A stretch of 64,000 nt of DNA from Aequorivita todarodis (GTDB lineage Bacteria; Bacteroidota; Bacteroidia; Flavobacteriales; Flavobacteriaceae), in NCBI RefSeq assembly GCF_028561335.1, contig NZ_JAQQTG010000049.1, positions 40,657 to 104,656 on the forward strand, given 5' to 3'. Positions within the stretch are counted from its first letter, which is position 1. Every line of letters begins with the position of its first letter. Below the pieces are notes generated by a model, which did not search any database, was not told where the DNA came from, and was given only the letters and a program-made list of their open reading frames with translations. A program made the translations under genes and the position numbers. This document shows positions 51,827 to 60,156 of this stretch, in pieces.

Positions 51827-52825
51827 TTAATATTTATCATAAAAATCCGAAGGGATATTTTCGTTTTTGCCATTTTGGTATTTCGTTACCCAAAATCCGT
51901 CGTGGATGGAATAATAGCCTGTTTCACCTTTTTTGTTCACCGCGATATACCCCACTTGAAAATCTTTGTAATTCGGGCTTTTTTTGATGATTCTTCCAAT
52001 GGCTTCCTCGCAAGCCTGTTGCGGGGTTTTACCCTGTCGCATCAATTCCACAATCAAAAAACTGCCGACGGTTTTTAAAACTTCCTCGCCAAGACCGGTT
52101 GCCGTTGCGCCCCCCACTTCATTATCGATAAAAAGACCGGAACCGATTATTGGCGAATCGCCTACGCGGCCAGCCATTTTGAATGCCAAACCGCTCGTAG
52201 TGCAGCCACCCGAAATATCGCCGTTTTTATCGATGGCCAGCATCCCGATGGTGTCGTGGTTTTCAATGTTGATAATTGGTTTGTATTGTGAGGTTTTTTT
52301 CCACTCCTCCCAAGCTTTTTTGGATTTTTCCGTAAGCAAATCCACAGGCTTAAAACCTTCGGAAATCGCAAATTGTTCTGCGCCTTTCCCTGCCAAGATT
52401 ACGTGCGGCGTATCTTCCATAACTTTTCGCGCCACCGAAATGGGGTGCATAATATGCTGAAGATAAACCACGGCCCCATAGTCGCCATCCTTATTCATAA
52501 TACAGGCGTCCAGCGTAACGTTGCCATCGCGGTCGGGCAGGCCGCCAATGCCGACCGATTGGCCTTCGGCGTTTGCTTCTTCAATGTTGCAGCCTTTTTC
52601 CACCGCATCGAGGGCAGATTTTCCTTCCTGCAAAACACGCCAAGCCTCGGCGGTGCTTTCGTTTACGTTCCAAGTGGCGATTACCATTGGAAAACCGGAA
52701 GCTTCGTTTTTTGGGCTCTTTTCTTCTGAAATGGAAGTTTTGATTTCCGAAGCAAAAACAGAGGTTCCCACTGCAATTCCCAAAGTGGAAAGCGAAGCGT
52801 TTTGGATAAATTTTCTGCGTTTCAT
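51827..52825 (-). CDS. N(4)-(beta-N-acetylglucosaminyl)-L-asparaginase (glycosylasparaginase)
   Basis: Ntn-hydrolase that splits the GlcNAc-asparagine bond, the last step in degrading N-linked glycoproteins. The 332-residue precursor would autocleave before Thr192 in NHDTIGMLAID, the family's hallmark. GGCTTSGLAFKMAGRVGDSPIIGSGLFID and ATGLGEE follow. The N-terminus MKRRKFIQNASLSTLGIAVG is a twin-arginine (Tat) signal, so it is exported folded to the periplasm. The start ATG 52825 begins at this signal. It lies between the GH92 mannosidase and the sugar permease on one strand, suggesting a common pathway. Confidence 0.95.
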   Translation of the reverse strand: MKRRKFIQNASLSTLGIAVGTSVFASEIKTSISEEKSPKNEASGFPMVIATWNVNESTAEAWRVLQEGKSALDAVEKGCNIEEANAEGQSVGIGGLPDRDGNVTLDACIMNKDGDYGAVVYLQHIMHPISVARKVMEDTPHVILAGKGAEQFAISEGFKPVDLLTEKSKKAWEEWKKTSQYKPIINIENHDTIGMLAIDKNGDISGGCTTSGLAFKMAGRVGDSPIIGSGLFIDNEVGGATATGLGEEVLKTVGSFLIVELMRQGKTPQQACEEAIGRIIKKSPNYKDFQVGYIAVNKKGETGYYSIHDGFWVTKYQNGKNENIPSDFYDKY

Positions 52826-52913
52826 AAAGATAGTTTCAAGTTTATGGTTTGGAGTTTCTCTCAAACCTAACCGGTTTTTAAAACCTGTTAGGTTTAGTTC
52901 TATTTCAAGGGTT

Positions 52914-55900
52914 CTACTTTCCCCCTTCGGGGGTTAGGGGGCTTATTTCATCCACAAAAAGCCACGCTTTTCCGCCAAAGCCCAAATGTCCTTTTGGAAG
53001 AGCTCCGAAGTTTTTAGCTGAAATTTTAATGAATTGGATATTTTTATCTACTTCAAATTCTATTGTTTTTATTTCAGTTTCGTCCGAAGGTTTTTCAACT
53101 TCTATTTTTTGGATTGGCAAGTCGGTAAAATCCGTTCCATTTTCCGAAACCGAGCAGATAACTTCCGTGGGATAAAAAATCCAGCTCCGTTGGTCCTGCA
53201 GAAAATTTACCGAAACCGTTTTTACTTCCTTTAAAGAGCCCAAATTCAGGGTCGCTTTTAAATCTGTATCATGGTAGCCCTGCCAAGTTCCGGTTCTAAA
53301 ATCATTGGTGCCGTGAATGCCATCAATCAACGCGTTTTCGCCGCCGCCGTTGTATTGGTTGGCGTATTCGGTTTCCAAAGTAATGCTGAGGTCTGGGTCT
53401 ATTTTGTAAAAATGGGTTTTGAGCAGAGCGCTCCGTTTTCCGAGATTTCTGGCAGATGGCTTTTGGGGAAGCTCCTCCGAATAGCTTCTCAAAATAGTTT
53501 CTTCCGAAATAGTAAAAGGTTGTGTGTATTTCTTGAATTCTGAATCATTTAGCGAGTAATAAATCTCGGTCCGGTTGCTGGGCCCTTCGACTGTGCTCTG
53601 GATAAACTTTACCGGGGCAACGTCGAGTGAAATTTCAGTTTCATTTTTAAAAGCCACTTCCCCTTTTGCGATAAATGGTGCGGGAACAATCAGGTTTTCG
53701 ATAATTTCGGTTTTGGGGATTTCGTCATCTTTCGTGGCCCACTTGGAAGGCTTATCGGTCATTTTGAAAACCAATTTTCCGCCAGCCATAATTTCGGAAT
53801 GGGTTATAAAACTTCGGTGCAACGATTTTCCGTTCAGTTTTGCCGAAGCGATATATTTGTTGGCTTCGGAAAGATTTTCAGCTTCAATTTTAAAAGTTTT
53901 CCCTCCCGACTTTTCTCGGGATTCCAGATTGATTGTAGCACTTTCAAACAAAGGCGTCCCGATTATATACTGATTGCTCGCGGGCGTTACGGGATAAAAG
54001 CCCAACGCGCTAAAAACGTACCACGCACTCATCTGTCCGCAGTCTTCGTTTCCCGAAATTCCGTCGGGAGCGTTTTGGTACAATTCAGTTAAAATTTGAT
54101 GGACTTTTTCCTGTGTTTTGGCAGGCTTGTTCACAAAATTATAGAGATAGGCCATATGGTGGCTGGGCTCGTTGCCGTGGGCGTATTGGCCAATAAGCCC
54201 CGTTATATCTACTTGATGGCGACCGGAAGTTTCTTGCTTGGCTGTGAAAAGTTTATCGAGCTGGTTTTCAAATTCGGCCTTTCCGCCCATTAAATTTATC
54301 AATCCCGAAATGTCCTGCGGCACGTAAAAACTGTATTGCCACGAATTGGCTTCGGTATAGTTGAAATTTACCTCGTACGGGTCAAAAGGCGCAAACCAAG
54401 TGTTTCTGAAACGCCCGCGCATAAATTTGGTTTCGGGGTCGAAAACGTTTTTGTAGTATTGCGCCCTTTCAGAAAAAATCTCGTAATCTTCAGTCTTTCC
54501 CATTGCCTTTGCCATTTCGGCGATGGTCCAATCATCGTAAGCGTATTCCAGCGTTTTTGAAACCGATTCGCTTTCTTCTTCCACGGAAATAAAGCCAAAT
54601 TCCTTATAACTTTTCAGTCCCAACTTGTCCTGCGTTGCGCTGTGTTTCATCGCCGTAAATGCTTTTTCGGCATCATAGCCGCGAATTCCTTTTAAATACG
54701 CATCGGCAATAACGGGCACGGCATGGTAGCCAATCATACAGCCCGTGTAATTGGCCGCCAATGGCCAAATGGGAAGAATTCCGCCTTCGTCATATTTTGC
54801 CAAAAGGGAATTTATAAAGTCGTTGGTGCGTTCTTTTTCTATGATTGTATAAAGCGGATGCGCCGCACGATAGGTGTCCCAAAGCGAAAAGACGGTGTAG
54901 TTTTCAAAATCGTGGGATTGATGGATTTCCAAATCCATACCGCGGTAACGGCCATCAACGTCTTGATACAGATTTGGTGCAATCATCGTATGATAAAGCG
55001 CCGTGTAAAAAATGTTCTTTTGACTTTCAAATTTGTTCTCCCTTTGGGGGGCGGGCGGGCTTTCGATTTCGATTTTGCGCAGCTGGTTTTCCCAAGCAGT
55101 TTCGGCTTCTTCTTTTACTTGCTGAAATGTTTTATTGCCAATTTCGGCTTCCAGATTTTTCTTTGCGCCAGCTTCGTCAACGGCTGAAATTGCTATCTTA
55201 ATTTCGAGTTCGTTTCCTTCGGAAGGGTCGAATTCAAAGGCGATTTTCGTAGCTTGGGGATTACCCCCCTGCCCTTCTAAAGGGGAAACACCCCCCTGCC
55301 CCCCTAAAGGGGAAACACCCCCCTGCCCCCCTAAAGGGGGGAATTGTTTGGAATTTTTAAAAGGCCGGGAAAACTGGATGTTGTAAAAAAGCCGCTGGTC
55401 CTTTGCCCAAGCTTCGGAATGGCGATGGCCGGAAATTTCGGTTTTTGAAAGAATTTTTATTTCAGAACTCAACACTTTGTCGCGGTGTTCCAAATCGAGG
55501 ATTACAATCTGTTTTGAATTCTTCGGAAATGTGTAACGGTGTATTCCGCTTCGTTCGGAAACGGTAAGTTCCACTTCAATATTGGTTTCATCCAAAAACA
55601 CTTTGTAATATCCGGGGGAAGCGGTTTCGTTTTCGTGCAAAAAATGTGCGCGATAGCCCCTTTTCCCATCGGCTCCATTATTGAAATTAACAGCATTTGT
55701 AGGCATTAAGAGCACATCGCCATAATCGCTCACGCCCGTTCCGCTGAGATGCGTGTGCGAAAAACCATAAATATATTCGTCGCTGTAATGGTAGCCGCTA
55801 CAGCCGTCCCAGCCGTCCAAACGCGTGTCTGGGCTTAGCTGCATCATTCCAAAAGGCATCGTAGCACCGGGATAGGTGTGGCCGTGGCCGCCCGTGCCGA

Positions 55901-56003
55901 TAAAGGGATTTACGAAATTGATAAGCTTTTCTTTTGAAGGATTTTCCTGCGAAAAACAGAAAAAAGAACAGAGAATAAAGAGAAAAGACAGGGATATTCG
56001 CAT
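52914..56003 (-). CDS. GH92 family alpha-1,2-mannosidase with repeat-derived insertions
   Basis: Exo-acting, calcium-dependent alpha-mannosidase trimming high-mannose N-glycans. The 1029-residue protein has a signal peptide (to about 18), the N-terminal beta-sandwich (VNPFIGTGGHGHTYPGATMPFGM, near 31; SGYHYSDEYIYGFSHTHLSGTG), and the (alpha/alpha)6 catalytic barrel with the usual GNEPSHHMAYLYN and ISGNEDCGQMSAWYVFSALGFYPV. A C-terminal sandwich follows (about 800-1020). Residues 221-248 are three tandem copies of a 9-residue unit (PPLGGQGGV-like), and the tail SPLTPEGGK is encoded by the same family of intergenic repeat, which also supplies the sequence around the stop. It opens the operon with glycosylasparaginase and permease. 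Confidence 0.95.
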   Translation of the reverse strand: MRISLSFLFILCSFFCFSQENPSKEKLINFVNPFIGTGGHGHTYPGATMPFGMMQLSPDTRLDGWDGCSGYHYSDEYIYGFSHTHLSGTGVSDYGDVLLMPTNAVNFNNGADGKRGYRAHFLHENETASPGYYKVFLDETNIEVELTVSERSGIHRYTFPKNSKQIVILDLEHRDKVLSSEIKILSKTEISGHRHSEAWAKDQRLFYNIQFSRPFKNSKQFPPLGGQGGVSPLGGQGGVSPLEGQGGNPQATKIAFEFDPSEGNELEIKIAISAVDEAGAKKNLEAEIGNKTFQQVKEEAETAWENQLRKIEIESPPAPQRENKFESQKNIFYTALYHTMIAPNLYQDVDGRYRGMDLEIHQSHDFENYTVFSLWDTYRAAHPLYTIIEKERTNDFINSLLAKYDEGGILPIWPLAANYTGCMIGYHAVPVIADAYLKGIRGYDAEKAFTAMKHSATQDKLGLKSYKEFGFISVEEESESVSKTLEYAYDDWTIAEMAKAMGKTEDYEIFSERAQYYKNVFDPETKFMRGRFRNTWFAPFDPYEVNFNYTEANSWQYSFYVPQDISGLINLMGGKAEFENQLDKLFTAKQETSGRHQVDITGLIGQYAHGNEPSHHMAYLYNFVNKPAKTQEKVHQILTELYQNAPDGISGNEDCGQMSAWYVFSALGFYPVTPASNQYIIGTPLFESATINLESREKSGGKTFKIEAENLSEANKYIASAKLNGKSLHRSFITHSEIMAGGKLVFKMTDKPSKWATKDDEIPKTEIIENLIVPAPFIAKGEVAFKNETEISLDVAPVKFIQSTVEGPSNRTEIYYSLNDSEFKKYTQPFTISEETILRSYSEELPQKPSARNLGKRSALLKTHFYKIDPDLSITLETEYANQYNGGGENALIDGIHGTNDFRTGTWQGYHDTDLKATLNLGSLKEVKTVSVNFLQDQRSWIFYPTEVICSVSENGTDFTDLPIQKIEVEKPSDETEIKTIEFEVDKNIQFIKISAKNFGALPKGHLGFGGKAWLFVDEISPLTPEGGK
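52917..52943. repeat. C/G-rich repeat forming the 3' end of the GH92 gene
   Basis: In the gene direction, GCCCCCTAACCCCC followed by GAAGGGGGAA, just before the stop TAG (52916-52914); identical in type to 37946-37971. Confidence 0.8.
55260..55343. repeat. Three tandem ~27-bp C/G-rich units inside the GH92 gene
   Basis: Units of the form CACCCCCCTGCCCCCCTAAAGGGG separated by AAA, in frame; encode PPLGGQGGV, SPLGGQGGV, SPLEGQGGN on the minus strand. The first differs slightly from the other two. Confidence 0.85.
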
Positions 56004-56020
56004 TTCAGGAAATTATTCGG

Positions 56021-56087
56021 AAAAGATACTAAAACCGTTAAAATAAAGTAAAGAAGCGGTTCACTTTTTTGAAACGCACTATCTTTA
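56021..56087. promoter_or_regulatory. Divergent -7 elements between GH92 and the phosphoesterase gene
   Basis: TATCTTTT on the minus strand (56028-56021) for the GH92 operon and TATCTTTA on the plus strand (56080-56087) for the phosphoesterase, 17 bp before its ATG at 56105. Confidence 0.45.
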
Positions 56088-56104
56088 AAAATTCTTTCTA
56101 CCCT

Positions 56105-57325
56105 ATGCGCTGGTTCATTTTTATTGTCTTTTATATTCTTGTTGATATTTACGCCTTTCAGGCTGTAAAAACACTTACCAAAAATCCGTGGATTTATGGA
56201 ATATATGTGTTTTTGTCCGTAGCTATTTTAGCTGCCTTGCTATATCAGGTCTCCAATTTGGGGGCAGGGAAAGTGTTGGACATCCATACGATGTATGTTT
56301 TTGGAATTTTTCTCACATTTTTTGTTCCGAAGCTAATAATAGTAATCTTTATGTTCGGCGAAGACATTGGCCGTTTTTTCGTGGGAATTTTTATGAAGGT
56401 GGCCGGAAGTGACGAAGCGCAATTTATGGCTTCCCGCAGGAAATTTGTGAGCACCATTGCTTTGGGAATTGCTGCAATTCCTTTCGCATCGCTGCTGTAT
56501 GGAATGATCCAAGGGAAATACAATTATAAAGTACTGAAATACGCTTTGGAATTTGAAGACCTGCCCGATGCATTTGACGGTTTCACCTTAACACAGATTA
56601 GCGATATACACAGCGGCAGTTTCGATAACCGAAATAAGGTGGAATATGCCGTAAACCTTATAAACGAGCAGCAAAGCGACGTAATTCTTTTTACAGGCGA
56701 TTTGGTGAACAACATCGCCGATGAAATGAACGATTGGAAACAACTTTTTTCTACTTTGAAAGCCCCAGAGGGTGTTTTTTCAATTTTGGGAAACCACGAT
56801 TACGGCGATTATGTGAAGTGGGAAAGTGCTTCGGACAAAGCTGAAAACCTTCAGAAATTGAAATCCATCCAAAAGGAAATGGGTTGGACCCTGTTGCTGA
56901 ATGAAAGCCGATATTTTGAACGGAACGGGCAAAAAATCGCTTTGGTGGGTGTAGAGAATTGGGGCGAAAACGGGTTTAAACAGGCAGGCGATCTGGACAA
57001 AGCCTGTAAGAAAATTTCAGAAAGCGATTTTAAAATTTTGATGAGCCACGACCCTTCGCATTGGCAGGCAAAAGTTAAAGAGGATCCGCGCCATTTCCAT
57101 CTAACCTTGAGCGGGCATACGCACGGGATGCAGTTTGGCATTGAAATTCCCGGGATTCTAAAATGGAGCCCCATAAAGTACAGATATAAAAATTGGGCCG
57201 GAATTTATGAGGAATTTGGAAGGTACATAAACGTGAACCGCGGCTTTGGGTTTTTGGGCTATCCGGGGCGTGTGGGAATTTGGCCGGAAATCACTGTTAT
57301 CCAACTTAAAAAGAAAGTAGTCTAA
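56105..57325 (+). CDS. Membrane-anchored metallophosphoesterase
   Basis: Calcineurin-like phosphoesterase of 406 residues. The N-terminal part (1-145) has four membrane helices. The phosphoesterase domain (about 155-400) contains all five metal-binding blocks: LTQISDIHSG, ILFTGDLVNN, SILGNHDYGDY, ILMSHDPSHW and LTLSGHTHGMQFG. The active site faces the cytoplasm or periplasm depending on topology. A TTG start 36 bp upstream is in frame, but a -7 box lies between it and the ATG, so I chose ATG 56105. Similar proteins hydrolyse UDP-diacylglucosamine or nucleotides; substrate unknown. Confidence 0.92.
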   Translation: MRWFIFIVFYILVDIYAFQAVKTLTKNPWIYGIYVFLSVAILAALLYQVSNLGAGKVLDIHTMYVFGIFLTFFVPKLIIVIFMFGEDIGRFFVGIFMKVAGSDEAQFMASRRKFVSTIALGIAAIPFASLLYGMIQGKYNYKVLKYALEFEDLPDAFDGFTLTQISDIHSGSFDNRNKVEYAVNLINEQQSDVILFTGDLVNNIADEMNDWKQLFSTLKAPEGVFSILGNHDYGDYVKWESASDKAENLQKLKSIQKEMGWTLLLNESRYFERNGQKIALVGVENWGENGFKQAGDLDKACKKISESDFKILMSHDPSHWQAKVKEDPRHFHLTLSGHTHGMQFGIEIPGILKWSPIKYRYKNWAGIYEEFGRYINVNRGFGFLGYPGRVGIWPEITVIQLKKKVV

Positions 57326-57543
57326 TTCGCCGCGGCGGAGAATTAATGAGGTGTAAAATGCTGGTTACGCAATATGCTTTAGAACCTTTTAAGGATTATT
57401 ATGTCTTGGTTCTTGAGTCCCTTGAGTCTTGTTTCCAAGTAGTAAAAACTCAAAACTTTAGGCACTTTAGCGCACTCAACGTACTTTAGGCACTTATTTT
57501 ATTATATTTGTAAATACAATTGTTCCACTAACACATCAGGCAA

Positions 57544-57840
57544 ATGTCAAAATTTGGAGAATTAATTGAAACCCGCATCCCGGTTCTGTTGGACTTTTAT
57601 GCAGAATGGGACGAGGCCTGCAAGGAAATGCACCCGGTATTGAGGGATGTTGCCGCCGCACTTGGCGACAAAGCACGGGTTATAAAAATAGACGTTGATA
57701 AAAATAAGGAACTTGCCGAAGCACTTCGCGTGAAAGGCCTGCCTACCTTGATGATCTACAAAAATGGCGAAATGAAATGGCGCCAAAGCGGCGAACAGGA
57801 TGCCAATACGCTTATTGGGCTTGTTAATGAATACGTTTAA
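57544..57840 (+). CDS. Thioredoxin-like protein with WDEAC instead of WCGPC
   Basis: A 98-residue thioredoxin fold: LLDFYAEWDEACKEMHPVL (strand 1/active-site helix), RVIKIDVDKNKELAEALRVKGLPTLMIYKNGEM (with the cis-Pro loop GLPT), C-terminal helix. The first active-site cysteine is replaced by Asp (WDEAC, single Cys33), so it cannot do the normal dithiol exchange. It may act through a single thiol, as a chaperone, or as a redox-dead scaffold. The surrounding sequence is otherwise well conserved. It stands alone; the upstream 218 bp hold only AT-rich repeats such as TTTAGGCACTT words. Confidence 0.88.
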   Translation: MSKFGELIETRIPVLLDFYAEWDEACKEMHPVLRDVAAALGDKARVIKIDVDKNKELAEALRVKGLPTLMIYKNGEMKWRQSGEQDANTLIGLVNEYV

Positions 57841-58000
57841 GGTTTACGTCCACTTTTCCCCAACATAGATTTATATTCTTCAAACTTGTAAATTGTTGTG
57901 TTTAAGCATTTTAAATTCTTCTTCTTTTTTAATTTCTTACAAAAAAGTTAAAATAGATCGCCAAAATCGTTAAAAAGTGTGTTTTTTCTGATAAAGCAAT

Positions 58001-58008
58001 TATTTTTG
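58001..58008 (+). promoter_or_regulatory. -7 element of the secreted protein gene at 58040
   Basis: TATTTTTG; leader of about 25 nt to the ATG at 58040. Confidence 0.5.
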
Positions 58009-58039
58009 TCGGAAAAACTTTACTTTATCCCCAACTGTT

Positions 58040-59506
58040 ATGAAAAATTCCTACAGACTACCTTCTCTATTGGGAAGGTTATTTCTCTTTACAATTTTAT
58101 TTTTCCCATTGACCATTCAGGCGCAGGTGGGAATCGGCAATACAAATCCGGATGCCTCATCCGTGCTTGATATCACTTCTACCTCAAAAGGACTTTTGCT
58201 TCCACGGATGACTACTGCCCAGCGCTTGGCAATTACGACGCCTGCAAATAGTTTGATGGTTTATGACACCACTGTAAAGGCATATTTTTATTACGACACG
58301 GTTTCAGCAACATGGGTGCGTATAAATTCAGCGTTTAATCAGCGCAACAATTATGTTTTGGTGAAGACAGCCGCTGATTTACCTGCGCCATCGGGAGGTA
58401 AGATTACTTTGGTTTCAAATACTTTATATGAAATAAACGGCACCATTACAATTACCGCGCCTATAGATTTGAACGATGCTTACGTTGCTGGTTTGGACGC
58501 AAATGAAGATATTCTTTATAAAGCAACTGGCCCCGTCTTCCAAGGAACAACGGGAGGAAGTATTAGGAACGTTACCATAACGGGTGGGGCTGGCGCAAGT
58601 GCTTTCAATATTACTGGCGGTAATTCATTGTTGGTCCAAAATACGATTGTCGCTAATTTATCAAGTGTTGGAACAATTTCAAATATTGGCCTTTATTTTG
58701 GGAATATTGTGCAATTTGTAAACAATACTACAGGAATTACCTATAACAATATTGGGAATCTACTTTTGAGCAACCAAGCTTGGCTGGACTCCAACAACGG
58801 TACTTTTGAAACCTTTACAGGTACCTTTGGATTGATTGAAAAAGTGAGCGGGTTTAGCACGATGAATGGCGCCGATATTGCCATTGATGTAAGCTCCAAC
58901 CCAAATGTTGGCAGTGGCGTATTGCTAAGTACCGTATTTTCGGGAACAACAACTGCTCCGGGAGGATTTATTAAAAAATATACAACAGGATCTTATCCCG
59001 GCTATAATTTTACAAATGCCTGGGCAGTAAATTGTCCGGGAATCCCTCGTGAGTCTGATGATGTTGCTACGGGGGATATTAATTTGGATGCCGCCGTTGG
59101 CAGTGGAGAATTAACAACATTTACCGGCACTGGCTCTGGTAGTAGAATTAAGGTTGCCGGAACGACTACCTCAAATAATCTGTTCCGTTTCGAAAGAGTT
59201 GGAAATAACAGAATCGTGTATCGTGGCGCAAAGAGAAGGTTTTTTCAAGTAAATGCTTCCGTATCCTATCAGGCCAGTGGCGATCCCACTATCATCCTTT
59301 ATATTGCGAAAAATGGAAGCGTTATTACACAAACAAAAGTATATGGCCGCGGCGCGACTGGTTTCTTTGTAAATGCAGGTATCCTCGCACTGCCAATAAT
59401 TGGGACCGTAGAGCTTTCAAATGGCGATTATATTGAGATTTGGGCAGAACGGTATTCGGGCACCGGAGATATGAACACCGTTTCATTAAACTTAACCGCG
59501 CGATAA
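58040..59506 (+). CDS. Secreted protein with GIGNTNP-type repeat module, function unknown
   Basis: A 488-residue exported protein. The signal peptide runs to about residue 30 (TIQAQ). The next module VGIGNTNPDASSVLDI...LLLPRMTTAQR is widespread in flavobacterial surface and tail-fibre-like proteins. A long beta-rich, Thr/Gly/Asn-rich region follows (about 100-330), with right-handed beta-helix-like repeats, and a compact C-terminal beta domain (about 340-488). No catalytic motif or sorting domain is visible. Its end overlaps the convergent deacetylase gene by 15 bp. Likely a surface or matrix protein. Confidence 0.8.
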   Translation: MKNSYRLPSLLGRLFLFTILFFPLTIQAQVGIGNTNPDASSVLDITSTSKGLLLPRMTTAQRLAITTPANSLMVYDTTVKAYFYYDTVSATWVRINSAFNQRNNYVLVKTAADLPAPSGGKITLVSNTLYEINGTITITAPIDLNDAYVAGLDANEDILYKATGPVFQGTTGGSIRNVTITGGAGASAFNITGGNSLLVQNTIVANLSSVGTISNIGLYFGNIVQFVNNTTGITYNNIGNLLLSNQAWLDSNNGTFETFTGTFGLIEKVSGFSTMNGADIAIDVSSNPNVGSGVLLSTVFSGTTTAPGGFIKKYTTGSYPGYNFTNAWAVNCPGIPRESDDVATGDINLDAAVGSGELTTFTGTGSGSRIKVAGTTTSNNLFRFERVGNNRIVYRGAKRRFFQVNASVSYQASGDPTIILYIAKNGSVITQTKVYGRGATGFFVNAGILALPIIGTVELSNGDYIEIWAERYSGTGDMNTVSLNLTAR

Positions 59507-60151
59507 ATTTATTGGCTTGCAAAGCCAATTTTTCTCCCCAATAAACCCCAAAACCTTCGGCAGCACATAACGAAGGTTTTTTTCTGCCTTTAAACTGTCG
59601 TGGAATACAACGACACTTCCGGGCTTTATGTTTTTCAGTACATTTTGAAGGCATTTTTCTTCGGAAATAGCGGCGTCATAATCATAGCTGATGATATCCC
59701 ACATCACAATTTTGAAACCTTTCCGCTGAAGGATTTTAGCTTGTTTTGAAGTGATTTTTCCATAGGGTGGCCTGAATAATCTTGAATCTTGAATCTTGAA
59801 TTTTGAATTGTTTCCCATCTGTCTTTCGGCTTTTTCAACATTCTCAATATATGCTGAAGTTGCTGTTTTCCACCCGTTCAAATGGTTAAAGGTGTGATTG
59901 CCGATGGAATGGCCTTCGGAAATTATTCTTTGGAAAATCTCGGGATGCTTTTGAACATTTTCGCCTATGCAGAAAAAGGTGGCTTTGGCATGGTGCTTTT
60001 TCAACTCGTCCAAAACCCAGGGCGTAACTTTGGGAATTGGGCCATCGTCAAAAGTTAGATAGACGGAATGTTGTTTACGTGAAAACGCCCAAATCCGTTC
60101 AGGGTATAACCGCTGAATGAACTTGGGCATTTTTACCAAATTGAACTTCAA
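59492..60151 (-). CDS. Polysaccharide deacetylase family protein
   Basis: NodB-fold deacetylase (219 residues) that removes acetyl groups from GlcNAc in peptidoglycan or exopolysaccharide. Motifs: TFDDGP (near 33; metal and general base), HSIGNHTFNHL (His pair), RLFRPPYGKITS (the conserved RxxPY), VVFHDS. No signal peptide is apparent. Residues about 114-124 (NNSKFKIQDSR) sit where homologues have a shorter or different loop. They are encoded by a run of TTGAATCTTGAATCTTGAA, identical in kind to intergenic repeats nearby. It is downstream of, and close to (5 bp), the DUF2723 gene. Confidence 0.92.
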   Translation of the reverse strand: MKFNLVKMPKFIQRLYPERIWAFSRKQHSVYLTFDDGPIPKVTPWVLDELKKHHAKATFFCIGENVQKHPEIFQRIISEGHSIGNHTFNHLNGWKTATSAYIENVEKAERQMGNNSKFKIQDSRLFRPPYGKITSKQAKILQRKGFKIVMWDIISYDYDAAISEEKCLQNVLKNIKPGSVVVFHDSLKAEKNLRYVLPKVLGFIGEKNWLCKPINLSRG

Positions 60152-60156
60152 TATTT

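Noticed and set aside
55260..55343. Tandem C/G-rich repeats as a CRISPR array
   Set aside because: The units are contiguous with only AAA between them, no variable spacers, and they are in frame within GH92.
50421..56003. Polysaccharide utilisation locus
   Set aside because: No SusC/SusD-type genes or associated sensor are adjacent.
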